DNA of 46,062 bases from an uncultured Olsenella sp. (GTDB taxonomy: Bacteria > Actinomycetota > Coriobacteriia > Coriobacteriales > Atopobiaceae): positions 1 to 46,062 of the forward strand of contig OMVS01000007.1 of the NCBI GenBank assembly GCA_900314575.1, read 5' to 3'. The translations under genes were made by a program, and so were the position numbers. Below are positions 1-8,212 of this stretch, piece after piece. Positions within the stretch are counted from its first letter, which is position 1; each line of letters begins with the position of its first letter. The notes below the pieces were generated by a model. The model worked only from the letters and a program-made list of their open reading frames with translations, did no database searches and was not told the origin of the DNA.

Positions 1-263
1 CGCTGGCCTTGGGTCGCGTGCTGCTGCGCGCCGGTGGGCCGAGCGGAGCCGCCCTGCTGGCGCGCCCTCCCCGCGGCGGCGCCGTCTGCGCCCTGCGCGA
101 GCGGCAGCGCGGCCCTTCTCGGCGGCTCTTGCTCTACTCTGGGGATGTCGTCGCGGCTCCGCTGCTGCCTCGCCGGGGTCGCGCCCCGCTGAGCGCGAGG
201 CCTCCCGCCTTGTCCGTCGGAGCCCCGGCTCGCCTCGCGGCGAGGGTCCTGGGGTGTGGGCAT
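1..263 (-). CDS. N-terminal fragment of an unidentified protein (MltG candidate by position)
   Basis: An ATG at 261-263 opens a frame with no stop for 87 codons, to the window edge. An AAAGGA ribosome-binding site lies about 9 nt upstream and the ruvX stop is 15 nt away, so the gene is probably co-transcribed with ruvX. The visible part is low-complexity and disordered, rich in Arg, Gln, Gly and Ala, with no domain. In many actinobacteria ruvX is followed by mltG, the membrane-bound endolytic transglycosylase, whose cytoplasmic N-terminal tail is often disordered like this. That identity is inference from gene order only; the diagnostic domain would lie outside the window. Confidence 0.5.
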   Translation of the reverse strand, partial: MPTPQDPRREASRGSDGQGGRPRAQRGATPARQQRSRDDIPRVEQEPPRRAALPLAQGADGAAAGRARQQGGSARPTGAQQHATQGQ

Positions 264-278
264 GGATCGTATCCTTTG

Positions 279-689
279 TTAGCGCCTGGCGTCGAGCCAG
301 GTCTGCAGGAACAGGGAGGCGGCGACCATGTCGACCTTGCCGCGCATCGACTTCTCGTTCATCCCCTCCTCGTGCAATATACGCTTCGCCTCGGCGGAGG
401 AGAGCCGCTCGTCGGCAAACTCCAGAGGAACACCGCAGCTATCTGCGACCTTCCTGGCGATCTGGACGACGCGGCGCGCCTGCGGGCCCTCCTCCCCCCG
501 AAGCGTCATCGGCTTGCCGCAGACGAGGACGTCGGGCTCGTAGTCCTCGAGCACCCGCCGCCAGCGCGGCGCGCCCGCGAGGACCTCCGAGGCGGGCAGG
601 ACGCACACGGGCATCGCGATGGTGCCCGTGGCGTCGCTCGCTGCGACGCCGATCCGCTTCTGGCCTATGTCCAGCGCGACGACCCGCAT
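279..689 (-). CDS. ruvX: Putative pre-16S rRNA nuclease / Holliday junction resolvase-like RuvX (YqgF)
   Basis: This 136-aa protein has the RNase H-like fold of the YqgF family, thought to process the 5' end of 16S rRNA and once proposed to resolve Holliday junctions. Visible motifs are the N-terminal VALDIGQKRIGVA strand with its catalytic Asp, a central VCGKP segment, the FADERLSS motif with the second acidic residues, and a C-terminal KVDMVAASLFLQ segment holding the last Asp. Length is normal for the family. The frame is open further upstream inside alaS, but the ATG at 687-689 begins exactly at the conserved N-terminus. It lies 31 nt after the alaS stop, a conserved alaS-ruvX arrangement. 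Confidence 0.93.
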   Translation of the reverse strand: MRVVALDIGQKRIGVAASDATGTIAMPVCVLPASEVLAGAPRWRRVLEDYEPDVLVCGKPMTLRGEEGPQARRVVQIARKVADSCGVPLEFADERLSSAEAKRILHEEGMNEKSMRGKVDMVAASLFLQTWLDARR

Positions 690-720
690 GCGCCCTCCCC
701 TCGTCCCCTCGCGACCTGCG

Positions 721-3363
721 CTACGCCTCGACGAGCTGGCGCGCGAGGGCCAGGGCGTCATCGATGCCGGAGGCGTCCTTGCCGCCCGCCTGGGCCATGT
801 TCGGCCTGCCGCCTCCCCTGCCGCCGACCTTGCCGGCGATGCCGGAGACCACCTTGCCGGCGTCGAAGCCGGAGGCGACCGCCTCGTCGGTGCCGGCGGC
901 GAGCAGCGACACCTTGTCATCCTTCGCCGAGGCGACGACGCAGGCGCACGGTGCGCCGAGCTGCTCGCGCACCGTGTCCCAGACGTTGCGCAGCTCCTTG
1001 CCGCCGAGGCCGTCCACGCGGGCGACGACGAGCCTGTAGGCGCCGAGGTCGGTCGCGGAGGCCACGGCGTCCGCGACGGCGTTGGAGGAGCCGCCGGTGA
1101 GGGCCGCCTCGGCCTTCCTCTGGGCCTCCTTGAGCTCCTCCTGGAGCTGGCGCACGCGGGCGGCGACGTCGACCGGGCGGCACTTGAGCTCGGAGGCGAC
1201 CTCGTCCATCTGCGCCAGGCGCTCGTCGAGGTACTCGATGGCGCCCATGGAGGTCACGGCCTCGATGCGGCGTGCGTTGGAGCCGACCGACCCCTCCGAG
1301 ACGATCTTGAAGAGGCCGATCTCGGCGGTGTTCCTGACGTGGGTGCCGCCGCAGAACTCGCGGCTGAAGGGGAGCGCCTCCTCGCCGACCGAGACGACGC
1401 GCACGACGTCGCCGTACTTCTCGCCGAACAGGGCGGTCGCGCCCATCTCCTTCGCCTCGTCGATGCCGCACTCCACCGTGACGACGGGCTTGGCGGCGAA
1501 GATCTCGGCGTTGACCATGCCCTCGACGCGCGCGACCTCGTCTGCGGTCATCGCCTCGAAGTGCGTGAAGTCGAAGCGCAGCCTGTCGGGCGCGACGAGG
1601 GAGCCCGCCTGGCTTACGTGGTCGCCCAGGACCCTCTTAAGGGCGGCGTCGAGCAGGTGGGTCGCGGTGTGGTTGCGACGGACGAGCTCGCGGCGGCCGT
1701 GGTCGACGATCGCGGTCGCGATCTCGCCGAGCAGCATCTCGCCGGTCTCCATGACCCCGACGTGCGCCACGAGGTTCTCGTGGTGCTTGGTGTCGCGCAC
1801 GCGGCAGACGCCGGAGAGGGTCTCGACCGTACCGGTGTCGCCCACCTGGCCGCCCATCTCGCCGTAGAAGGACGTCTTGTCTAGGACGATCTCCACCTCG
1901 TCGCCCTGCTTCACGTGGTCGACCTCCTGGCCGTCCTTGACGATGGCCAGGACCTTGCAGCCGCGCGCGCGGTCGCGCTCGTAGCCCTTGAACTCGGTCT
2001 CGGGGAGCCTGTCGTTGAGCTGGGTCCAGACGTCGTTGAAGGAGCCCCAGGCGTCGCGGTTGGCGCTCCTACGGGCGCGCTCGCGCTGCTCGTCCATGGC
2101 TGCGTCGAAGGCGGCCATGTCGACGCCGTGTCCCGCGGCCTCGGCGATCTCGCGGGTGAGGTCGATGGGGAAGCCATAGGTGTCGTGCAGCTTGAAGGCC
2201 GTGGCGCCAGGCAGCGCCTCGCCCTCGCCGAGGGCGGAGAGCTCGGCCTTGAGGCTCTCCTCGCCCGCGTCGAGCGTCTGCGTGAAGCGGCCCTCCTCGG
2301 CCGAGACGATGCCGTCGACGAGCGCGGCGTTCTCCGAGAGCTCGGGGTAGACGTCGCCCATGAGCCTCGTGACCTCGTGCGCGTAGGTGGTGAGGAAGGC
2401 GCCCTCGATGCCCATGAGGCGGCCGTGGTAGACGGCACGGCGCAGCAGGCGGCGCAGGACGTAGCCGCGGCCCTCGTTGGAGGGCAGGATGCCGTCGGCG
2501 ATCATGAAGGTCACCGCGCGCGAGTGGTCGGCCACGATGCGCAGGCTCTTGTCCGTGCGCTCGTCTGCGTGGTAGGCGACGTGCGCGAGGTTCTCGCCGA
2601 GGGTGATGAGGGTGCGCAGGACGTCGCCCTCGTAGTTGGAGCCCTCGTGCTGCATGATGGCGGCCATGCGCTCGAGGCCCATGCCGGTGTCGATGTTGCG
2701 GTGCGGCAGGTCCGGCAGAGAGCCGTCCTCCTGGCGGTCGTACTGGGTGAAGACGAGGTTCCAGAACTCGAGGAAGCGGTCGCCGTCGTCGCCCGGCTTC
2801 TCGCCCTCGAACTCCGGGCCCTGGTCGAAGTAGATCTCGGAGCAGGGGCCGCAGGGGCCGGTCGGGCCGGCGGCCCAGAAGTTGTCCTCCGCGCCGAGGC
2901 GGGAGATGTGGTCGTAGGCGACGCCCTGGGCGTGCCACAGCTCGATGGCCTCGTCGTCGTCCTCGAAGACGGTCATGTAGAGCCTGTCGACGGGCAGGCC
3001 CAGGTGCTCGGGGCTGGTCATGAACTCGAAGGCCCAGGCGATGGCGTCAGCCTTGGAGTAGCCGCCGAAGGAGAAGTTGCCGAGCATCTCGAAGAACGAG
3101 AGATGGCGCGAGTCGCCGATGTTGTCGATGTCGTTGGTGCGCAGGCACTTCTGGCAGGAGGTGGCGCCGATCTCGCGCATAGTCTTGGAGCCCTGGTAGT
3201 ACTCCTTGAACTGGTTCATGCCGGCGTTGGTGAGGAGCAGCGACGGGTCGTCGGGGACGAGCGAGGAGGACGGGTAGAGCTTGCAGCCCTTGCCCTCGAA
3301 GAACTTGAGGAAGTCCTCCCTGATCTCTGCGGTGGTCATGGTCTTGTAGTCGGGCGTGCTCAT
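721..3363 (-). CDS. alaS: Alanine--tRNA ligase
   Basis: Full-length (880 aa) class II alanyl-tRNA synthetase, which charges tRNA-Ala in the cytoplasm. The N-terminal catalytic domain carries the LTNAGMNQFKEYY segment, RLSFFEMLGNFSFGGY-like motif 2 region (here RHLSFFEMLGNF) and a GPTGPCGPCSEI loop. The editing domain has the zinc site HTATH at about residue 565 and CGGTH at about residue 669. The C-terminal DHHA1 domain ends with the Gly-rich GGRGGGRPNMAQAGG segment. Its ATG overlaps the TGA of the upstream permease gene (ATGA), so translation is probably coupled, and there is no room for a T-box leader directly upstream. ruvX follows after 31 nt. Confidence 0.98.
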   Translation of the reverse strand: MSTPDYKTMTTAEIREDFLKFFEGKGCKLYPSSSLVPDDPSLLLTNAGMNQFKEYYQGSKTMREIGATSCQKCLRTNDIDNIGDSRHLSFFEMLGNFSFGGYSKADAIAWAFEFMTSPEHLGLPVDRLYMTVFEDDDEAIELWHAQGVAYDHISRLGAEDNFWAAGPTGPCGPCSEIYFDQGPEFEGEKPGDDGDRFLEFWNLVFTQYDRQEDGSLPDLPHRNIDTGMGLERMAAIMQHEGSNYEGDVLRTLITLGENLAHVAYHADERTDKSLRIVADHSRAVTFMIADGILPSNEGRGYVLRRLLRRAVYHGRLMGIEGAFLTTYAHEVTRLMGDVYPELSENAALVDGIVSAEEGRFTQTLDAGEESLKAELSALGEGEALPGATAFKLHDTYGFPIDLTREIAEAAGHGVDMAAFDAAMDEQRERARRSANRDAWGSFNDVWTQLNDRLPETEFKGYERDRARGCKVLAIVKDGQEVDHVKQGDEVEIVLDKTSFYGEMGGQVGDTGTVETLSGVCRVRDTKHHENLVAHVGVMETGEMLLGEIATAIVDHGRRELVRRNHTATHLLDAALKRVLGDHVSQAGSLVAPDRLRFDFTHFEAMTADEVARVEGMVNAEIFAAKPVVTVECGIDEAKEMGATALFGEKYGDVVRVVSVGEEALPFSREFCGGTHVRNTAEIGLFKIVSEGSVGSNARRIEAVTSMGAIEYLDERLAQMDEVASELKCRPVDVAARVRQLQEELKEAQRKAEAALTGGSSNAVADAVASATDLGAYRLVVARVDGLGGKELRNVWDTVREQLGAPCACVVASAKDDKVSLLAAGTDEAVASGFDAGKVVSGIAGKVGGRGGGRPNMAQAGGKDASGIDDALALARQLVEA

Positions 3364-4850
3364 TGGTCTCCTCTATCGCTCGTGCCCCCGGGGTGGGGCG
3401 TGGTCGCATCCTTCTGGGGCGGCGTGTCCCTTGCCGGGTCCGCCCCACGTGCCCTATCGATACTAGCGCTCCGAGCGCCTTCCGCCTCCCCCTTCGCGCG
3501 ATTCTTGCCCGGAGCTGCGGCGATTCCATATCTAATCCGATGCGAGATCTCGTCTCTGAGCGACATCCTGACGCCCGCCGGGCGCTTCGCCGGCTCGACC
3601 TGCGGGGCCGACTCCGGGCGGACGAGGAGGGTGTCCTCGAAGAACTTGTCGTCGTCGAGGGCGTCGAAGGCCGGCTCGACCGAGCCGTCCTCGCCGCGGA
3701 AGGGGGTGGAGCGGAAGAGCGCGCCGTCGTAGGAGACGAGCTGGCGGCCGCTCCTCTGCTCGAAGTAGTATACGAACACGGAGCGGATGGCGGCTGTCAG
3801 GGGGATGGCGAGCACCATCCCGAAGACGCCGCCAAGGGCGTTGCCGAGCACGATGCCGAGAAGCGAGAGCGCCGGGTGGACGTTCACGGCCGAGCGCATG
3901 ACGAGCGGCGATATGACGTTGTCCGTCACGTTCATGGCGACGACGGTGATGACCACGGTCTCGACGGCGAGCAGCGGGCTCACGAAGAGCGCGAGCAGCG
4001 TCGCCATGGCCGCCGAGACCCAGGCGCCGATCACCGGGACGAAGTGGAAGATGCCGATGACGATGCCCATGAGGCCCGCGTAGGGGTGGCCCACCGCGGC
4101 GAGGCCGAGGAAGGACAGCGCCCCACAGATGAGCGAGGTGAACAGGATGCTGCGCATGTAGCCGCCCATGGAGCGGCTCAGGACCGCGAGCATGACCGTG
4201 AGGCTGCGCTCGTGCCTGGGACCGGAGACGACCGCCATCTCGTGGGCCATCACGGGATAGTCCTTCGCGAGCCAGTAGCCCACGACAAGGCCGAGGAAGA
4301 GCGTGCCAAGGAAGCCCACGCTCGAGGTCAGCCGCCCGACGAGGCCGCTCGTCAGCTGGTCCATCGCGTTGGAGGCGAGATCCATCCCGTGAGCGGACAC
4401 GACCCCCACGGCCTGGTCGACCATGCTCTGCAGCCCCTCGGTATCCTCCGAGCCGAACTGCGCCCAGAAGCGGCCGAGGGCGTCCTGCACCTGCTCGAGG
4501 TAGGCGGGCACGTGGGCGAGAAGCTCCACGGTCTGCTGGAGGAAGGGCGGGAGGAACAGGGCGAGGAAGGCGACGACGACGGCGACCACCACGACGAGGG
4601 CGACGAGGGCGCCCTCCGCGCGGGGCACGCCGTGGCGCTCGAGCGCGTTGGTGATGGGGCTGCAGATGAAGCCGATGACGACGCCCACGACGACGAGCTC
4701 GACCGCCGGCCACACGAGCCCCAGGACGCGCACGGCCAGCGCGCAGACGACGCAGCAGCCGACCACCGTCCACACGGCGAGCGCGCGACGCCTCCACGTC
4801 TCAGCGTCGAGCCCGCCTCGCCCCTCGCCCACACTGTCGCCTGCGCCCAT
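3360..4850 (-). CDS. AI-2E family transporter (PerM-like permease) with long basic C-terminal tail
   Basis: Predicted polytopic membrane protein of 496 aa in the AI-2E transporter/PerM family, whose members include Na+/H+ antiporters and permeases of uncertain substrate. The N-terminal membrane pair (WTVVGCCVVCALAVRVLGLV, then a second helix) is followed by a soluble amphipathic segment and then hydrophobic helices with the family-typical GIFHFVPVIGAWVSA stretch. The last ~110 residues form a hydrophilic, Arg/Ala/Pro-rich tail beyond the usual family length. The frame extends upstream to a GTG at 4943, but an extended -10 promoter lies between that GTG and the ATG at 4850, and a GAGG precedes 4850, so 4850 was chosen. 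Its stop overlaps the alaS start by 4 nt. Confidence 0.85.
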   Translation of the reverse strand: MGAGDSVGEGRGGLDAETWRRRALAVWTVVGCCVVCALAVRVLGLVWPAVELVVVGVVIGFICSPITNALERHGVPRAEGALVALVVVVAVVVAFLALFLPPFLQQTVELLAHVPAYLEQVQDALGRFWAQFGSEDTEGLQSMVDQAVGVVSAHGMDLASNAMDQLTSGLVGRLTSSVGFLGTLFLGLVVGYWLAKDYPVMAHEMAVVSGPRHERSLTVMLAVLSRSMGGYMRSILFTSLICGALSFLGLAAVGHPYAGLMGIVIGIFHFVPVIGAWVSAAMATLLALFVSPLLAVETVVITVVAMNVTDNVISPLVMRSAVNVHPALSLLGIVLGNALGGVFGMVLAIPLTAAIRSVFVYYFEQRSGRQLVSYDGALFRSTPFRGEDGSVEPAFDALDDDKFFEDTLLVRPESAPQVEPAKRPAGVRMSLRDEISHRIRYGIAAAPGKNRAKGEAEGARSASIDRARGADPARDTPPQKDATTPHPGGTSDRGDQ

Positions 4851-4905
4851 GCGTCCGTCCTCGCCCGTCTGCCGCTCCCTTCGCGCAAAAAAGCTACGGC
4901 AGTCG

Positions 4906-4914
4906 ATTGTACCA
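4906..4914 (-). promoter_or_regulatory. Extended -10 promoter for the AI-2E/alaS/ruvX operon
   Basis: Read on the minus strand this is TGGTACAAT, an extended -10 element (TG, one base, TACAAT). Upstream is a weak GCGACA -35 at a short 15-nt spacing. The predicted start near 4899 leaves a leader of about 50 nt to the ATG at 4850. It lies between the sigma factor stop and the permease, so alaS probably has transcription independent of the sigma operon. Confidence 0.5.
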
Positions 4915-4991
4915 GCACGGATGCCGTGTCGCAGCAGCTCCACAAGAGGCGCGGGGCGCGGCGGGCCAGGTGGGGCCCAGCGAGCCCGCGC

Positions 4992-5810
4992 CTAGCGGTA
5001 GGTGCCCTCCGGGTCGATCTTCTCCTGCACCTTCTTGAGGGTGCGGCGCAGGAGCCTCGAGACCTGCACCTGCGAGATGCCCAGGCGGTCGGCGATCTCC
5101 ACCTGGGTGAGGCCGTCGATGAAGCGCATCTTGATGACCTCCTGCTCGCGCGGGGAGAAGTCCTTGATGGCGTCCTCCAGCACGATGCGGTCGTCCGAGG
5201 CGGCCAGGTCCTGGTCGACCGTCGCGTAGCGGTCAATCACGGCCGGGGCGTCCTCGTCGTCCGTGCCCCCGCCCTCGAGCGGGACCGAGCTGTAGGCGCT
5301 CGACGACTCCATTGCCTCCAGCACCTCGTCGACGCTCGCCCCGACGTGCTCCGCGATCTCCTCGACCGAGGGCGAGCGCTGAAGCTCGTTGGTCAGCTCG
5401 TCGGTGGCCTGGTTGACCTTCGCGGAGAGCTCCTGGAGCCGGCGCGGGACGCGCACCGACCAGCCCTTGTCGCGGAAGTGGCGCTTGATCTCGCCCATGA
5501 TGGTGGGCGTGGCGTAGGTCGTGAACTCGAGCCCGCGGGAGGGGTCGAAGCGGTCGATGGCCTTGATCAGGCCGATGGTGCCGACCTGGATGAGGTCCTC
5601 GAGGGACTCCCCCCTGTTCTTGAACTTGGATGCGAGGAAGCGCACGAGGTTGAGGTGGTTGACGATGAGCTGCTCGCGCGCCTGCTCGTCGCCCTCCTCC
5701 TTGTAGCGACGGAAGAGCTCGCGGGTGCGGTCCTTGTCCCAGGCCAGCTTGCCGCGCGACCCCCTCCTGAGCTCCCTCCTTGACTGCGGGGCGCTCAGCT
5801 TACTCGGCAT
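4992..5810 (-). CDS. SigB/SigF/SigG-family RNA polymerase sigma factor
   Basis: A 272-aa alternative sigma factor of the stress/sporulation (SigB/F/G) branch, directing RNA polymerase to a special promoter set. Region 2 is clear (NLVRFLASKFKNRGESLEDL, GTIGLIKAIDRFDPSRG, FTTYATPTIMGEIKRHFRD). Region 3 (VNQATDELTNELQRSPSVEEIAEHVG) and region 4 with its helix-turn-helix (SPREQEVIKMRF, then LTQVEIADRLGISQVQVSRLL) follow. The frame is open further upstream, but that part is a shadow of the anti-sigma gene. The ATG at 5810 overlaps the anti-sigma 3' end by 11 nt, the coupling expected of an anti-sigma/sigma pair. Confidence 0.92.
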   Translation of the reverse strand: MPSKLSAPQSRRELRRGSRGKLAWDKDRTRELFRRYKEEGDEQAREQLIVNHLNLVRFLASKFKNRGESLEDLIQVGTIGLIKAIDRFDPSRGLEFTTYATPTIMGEIKRHFRDKGWSVRVPRRLQELSAKVNQATDELTNELQRSPSVEEIAEHVGASVDEVLEAMESSSAYSSVPLEGGGTDDEDAPAVIDRYATVDQDLAASDDRIVLEDAIKDFSPREQEVIKMRFIDGLTQVEIADRLGISQVQVSRLLRRTLKKVQEKIDPEGTYR

Positions 5811-6198
5811 GCGCTGCGTCCAATCTCTTCTCCACGTGCAGGCGCCTCCCGTCGGGCGTGACCTCGAAGGAGTCGCACACGGCGGAGAGCAGGAGCTCGG
5901 CCAGGTCGAGCGACTCCGCCTGGTCCTCGGACTCCTCACAGGAGCCCTCGCCGAGCGAGAAGTCCATGGAGATGCCCTCGCCCGTCAGGGCAAAGGAGAT
6001 GTCGCAGGCCGCGGGGCAGGTGGCGCAGGAGAAGACGAAGCCCTCCTCGGCCGCCATGCGCACGTCCTCCACGTCGTCGACGCTCATCCCGCGCACGACC
6101 GCCAGGTTGGCCGCCATCATGCGCACGGAGCGTGCGAAGCCCGCCTCGGCCGGCAGGGTCAGCCTGACCATCTTGTCCTCTGTGAGCTGCTGTTCCAT
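5800..6198 (-). CDS. RsbW-like anti-sigma factor with degenerate kinase motifs and a Cys cluster
   Basis: This 132-aa protein sits directly before the sigma gene, overlapping it by 11 nt. Its length and pattern (LPAEAGFARSVRMMAANLA, then SVDDVEDVRMAAEEGF, then a C-terminal LHVEKRL strand) match the histidine-kinase-like ATPase fold of RsbW/SpoIIAB. In RsbW the helix continues with an Asn (N-box) that binds Mg-ATP. Here the position reads EEGFVFSCATCPAAC, with no Asn and three cysteines (C58, C61, C65). The usual Gly-rich ATP lid is not recognisable. It may bind its sigma factor without kinase activity, possibly through a metal- or redox-sensitive site; this is inference. No RsbV-like anti-anti-sigma gene is nearby. 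Confidence 0.75.
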   Translation of the reverse strand: MEQQLTEDKMVRLTLPAEAGFARSVRMMAANLAVVRGMSVDDVEDVRMAAEEGFVFSCATCPAACDISFALTGEGISMDFSLGEGSCEESEDQAESLDLAELLLSAVCDSFEVTPDGRRLHVEKRLDAAHAE

Positions 6199-6201
6199 TC
6201 C

Positions 6202-6759
6202 CTACTCCCCCTCGTGGGACCCGTCGGGCGCGCCCTCGGCGCGCGTGGGGCCATACGTCACGTAGGCCCTCTCGGTGGCCTCCGGCGCCTCGGGCGCGGG
6301 CTCGGGGGCCTCGGCGGCGCCCTCGCCTGCCGCGCCCTCGGCCAGGCGCGCGCCGGCGCGCTGGGGCTTGCCCGTGATCTTGCCGATGGCGTTGGCCACG
6401 CCGTTGGCGGCGCTGTCGGCAACGCGGTTGACCGTGGCCGTCACGCTGGAGGCAGTCCCGCTCACCTCGGAGACGTCCTTCAGGATGTCGTTCAGGGACG
6501 CGAGGTCGACCGTGGCGACGTCGACGGCCGTGTTGGCGCGCTCGATCAGGGGCTGCACCTGCTTTACGGCCGGCTCCAGGTCGTCGACCATGCCGTCCGC
6601 CTTGCTGATGATGGGCTGCACCTGCGCGATCGCCTCGTTGGCGGAACGCGCGACCTCCTCCACCGAGCTGCGGGCGCGGCGGATGGTCAGCGCCAGCTCC
6701 ACCACCGCCCAGATGGCGACCGCTACCAGAACGACGAGAACAACGTGAAGGACGTCCAT
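6202..6759 (-). CDS. DUF948 membrane-anchored protein (general stress protein-like)
   Basis: A 185-aa protein with one N-terminal transmembrane segment (LHVVLVVLVAVAIWAVVELA). A helical region with repeated SxxxxA-type heptads follows (SSVEEVARSANEAIAQVQP, then AVKQVQPLIERANTAVD), typical of DUF948 proteins such as the YtxG-type general stress proteins of Firmicutes. The tail is Ala/Pro/Glu-rich. The frame could start at a GTG at 6777, but the ribosome-binding site (AGAGGG) lies inside that extension and fits the ATG at 6759. The stop is 3 nt before the anti-sigma ATG, so the three genes form an operon. Confidence 0.75.
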   Translation of the reverse strand: MDVLHVVLVVLVAVAIWAVVELALTIRRARSSVEEVARSANEAIAQVQPIISKADGMVDDLEPAVKQVQPLIERANTAVDVATVDLASLNDILKDVSEVSGTASSVTATVNRVADSAANGVANAIGKITGKPQRAGARLAEGAAGEGAAEAPEPAPEAPEATERAYVTYGPTRAEGAPDGSHEGE

Positions 6760-6818
6760 GTCTGCCCTCTCTCCCACAAGCGAGACCCCTCGCCCGAGTC
6801 CGGACTGCCAACGCTCCC

Positions 6819-6824
6819 ATTCTA
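6819..6824 (-). promoter_or_regulatory. Candidate -10 box of the DUF948/anti-sigma/sigma operon
   Basis: On the minus strand the hexamer reads TAGAAT, five of six matches to the housekeeping -10. It would start transcription near 6812, about 50 nt before the ATG at 6759. No good -35 hexamer is visible at 16-18 nt. It lies in the 81-nt gap after rarA, and the sigma factor could also transcribe its own operon from here. Confidence 0.3.
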
Positions 6825-6840
6825 CCCAAAGGGCGGCCGG

Positions 6841-8211
6841 CTATCTGCCTTGCCCCGGCGCCGCGGAGCCTCCGCTCGGACGCGCGCCCTCGGCGCGGTC
6901 GCGGGAGGTCGCCTCGATGCGCCAGGCCTCCCAGCCGCGCGGGCTCGGGCGGAAGAAGGCGCCCCGCGAGAGGCCCTCGGGCAGGTAGTCCTGCTCCACC
7001 CACCCGCTCGGGTAGTCGTGCGGGTAGAGGTAGGGGCCGTAGGCGTCCGACCCCGGACGGTGCCGGTCGCGCAGGTGGTTGGGGACCTCGCGCCTGGGAC
7101 CGTGGCGCACCTCGGCGAGGGCGGCGTCGATGCCCGCCTCCGCCGCGTTGGACTTGGGCGCGAGCGCCACGTAGAGGGCCGCCTGGGCGAGGTTGATGCG
7201 GCACTCGGGGTAGCCGATGACCTCGGCGGACCTGAAGGCGGCCTCGGCGACGAGCAGGGCCTGGGGGTCGGCGTTGCCCACGTCCTCCGACGCCTGGATC
7301 ATGATCCTGCGGGCGATGAACTTGGGGTCCTCGCCCGCGTCGACCATGCGCGCGAGCCAGTAGAGGACGGCGTCGGGGTCCGAGCCCCGCATGGACTTGA
7401 TGAAGGCGCTGATGACGTCGTAGTGCATGTCGCCGTCCTTGTCGTAGGCGAGCCCGTGGCGGGGGTTCGCCTCGAGGACGTTCTCGGGCGTGATGGTCGC
7501 GGGCGCCTCCGGGGTGGGCCGGGGGCCCTCGGGCGGCTCGGCCATCTGGCTCGCGAGCTCGAGGGAGGTGAGGGCGGCGCGTCCGTCCCCGCCGGCGAGG
7601 GTCACGATCTCCTCGAGGGCGTCGTCGGCGAGGCGGAAGGCGCCGCCGAGCCCCTTGGGGCTCTCGACGGCGTGGCGCACGATCGAGCGTATCGAGTCGT
7701 CGTCGAGCGGGGCGAGCTCCACGACCCTGGAGCGGCTGATGAGGGCGGAGTTGACCTCGAAGTAGGGGTTCTCGGTCGTCGCGCCGACGAGGATGACGGT
7801 CCTGTCCTCCACGGCGTGCAGGAGGGCGTCCTGCTGGGAGCGGTTGAAGCGGTGGATCTCGTCCACGAACAGGATCGTGCGCTGCCCGCTCGAAAGGAGC
7901 CTGCCCTCGGCGGCCTCGATCTCGCGGCGGAGGTCCTTGACCGTGCCCGTGACGGCCGACACCTCGACGAACTCGGCGTGGGTGGAGTTGGCGATGACGT
8001 GGGCGAGGGTCGTCTTGCCGGTGCCTGCAGGCCCGTAGAGGATGACCGACGAGAGGGTGTCGTGCTCGATGGCGCGCCTGAGCCAGGACGCCTCGCCCAC
8101 GGCCTGCCCCTGCCCCACGTACTCGTCGAGGGTCTCGGGCCGCATGCGCGCCGCGAGCGGAGCCGCGGCCATGCGCCTGCGGCGCTCGATGCCGCTGAAG
8201 AGGTTGTCCAT
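6841..8211 (-). CDS. rarA: Replication-associated recombination protein A (RarA/MgsA AAA+ ATPase)
   Basis: A 456-aa AAA+ ATPase of the RarA/MgsA/WRNIP1 family, which acts at stalled forks and on single-strand gaps. The N-terminal AMRPETLDEYVGQ-type box, Walker A GPAGTGKT (residues 60-67), Walker B with DEIHRFN (from residue 117) and sensor 1 region GATTENPYF are all present. The C-terminal tetramerisation domain has the family signature around AFIKSMRGSDPDAVLYWLARM and EDVGNADPQAL. The start codon is 1 nt after the dgt stop, so it is translated from the same message. The last ~45 residues are a variable tail. Confidence 0.95.
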   Translation of the reverse strand: MDNLFSGIERRRRMAAAPLAARMRPETLDEYVGQGQAVGEASWLRRAIEHDTLSSVILYGPAGTGKTTLAHVIANSTHAEFVEVSAVTGTVKDLRREIEAAEGRLLSSGQRTILFVDEIHRFNRSQQDALLHAVEDRTVILVGATTENPYFEVNSALISRSRVVELAPLDDDSIRSIVRHAVESPKGLGGAFRLADDALEEIVTLAGGDGRAALTSLELASQMAEPPEGPRPTPEAPATITPENVLEANPRHGLAYDKDGDMHYDVISAFIKSMRGSDPDAVLYWLARMVDAGEDPKFIARRIMIQASEDVGNADPQALLVAEAAFRSAEVIGYPECRINLAQAALYVALAPKSNAAEAGIDAALAEVRHGPRREVPNHLRDRHRPGSDAYGPYLYPHDYPSGWVEQDYLPEGLSRGAFFRPSPRGWEAWRIEATSRDRAEGARPSGGSAAPGQGR

Positions 8212-8212
8212 C

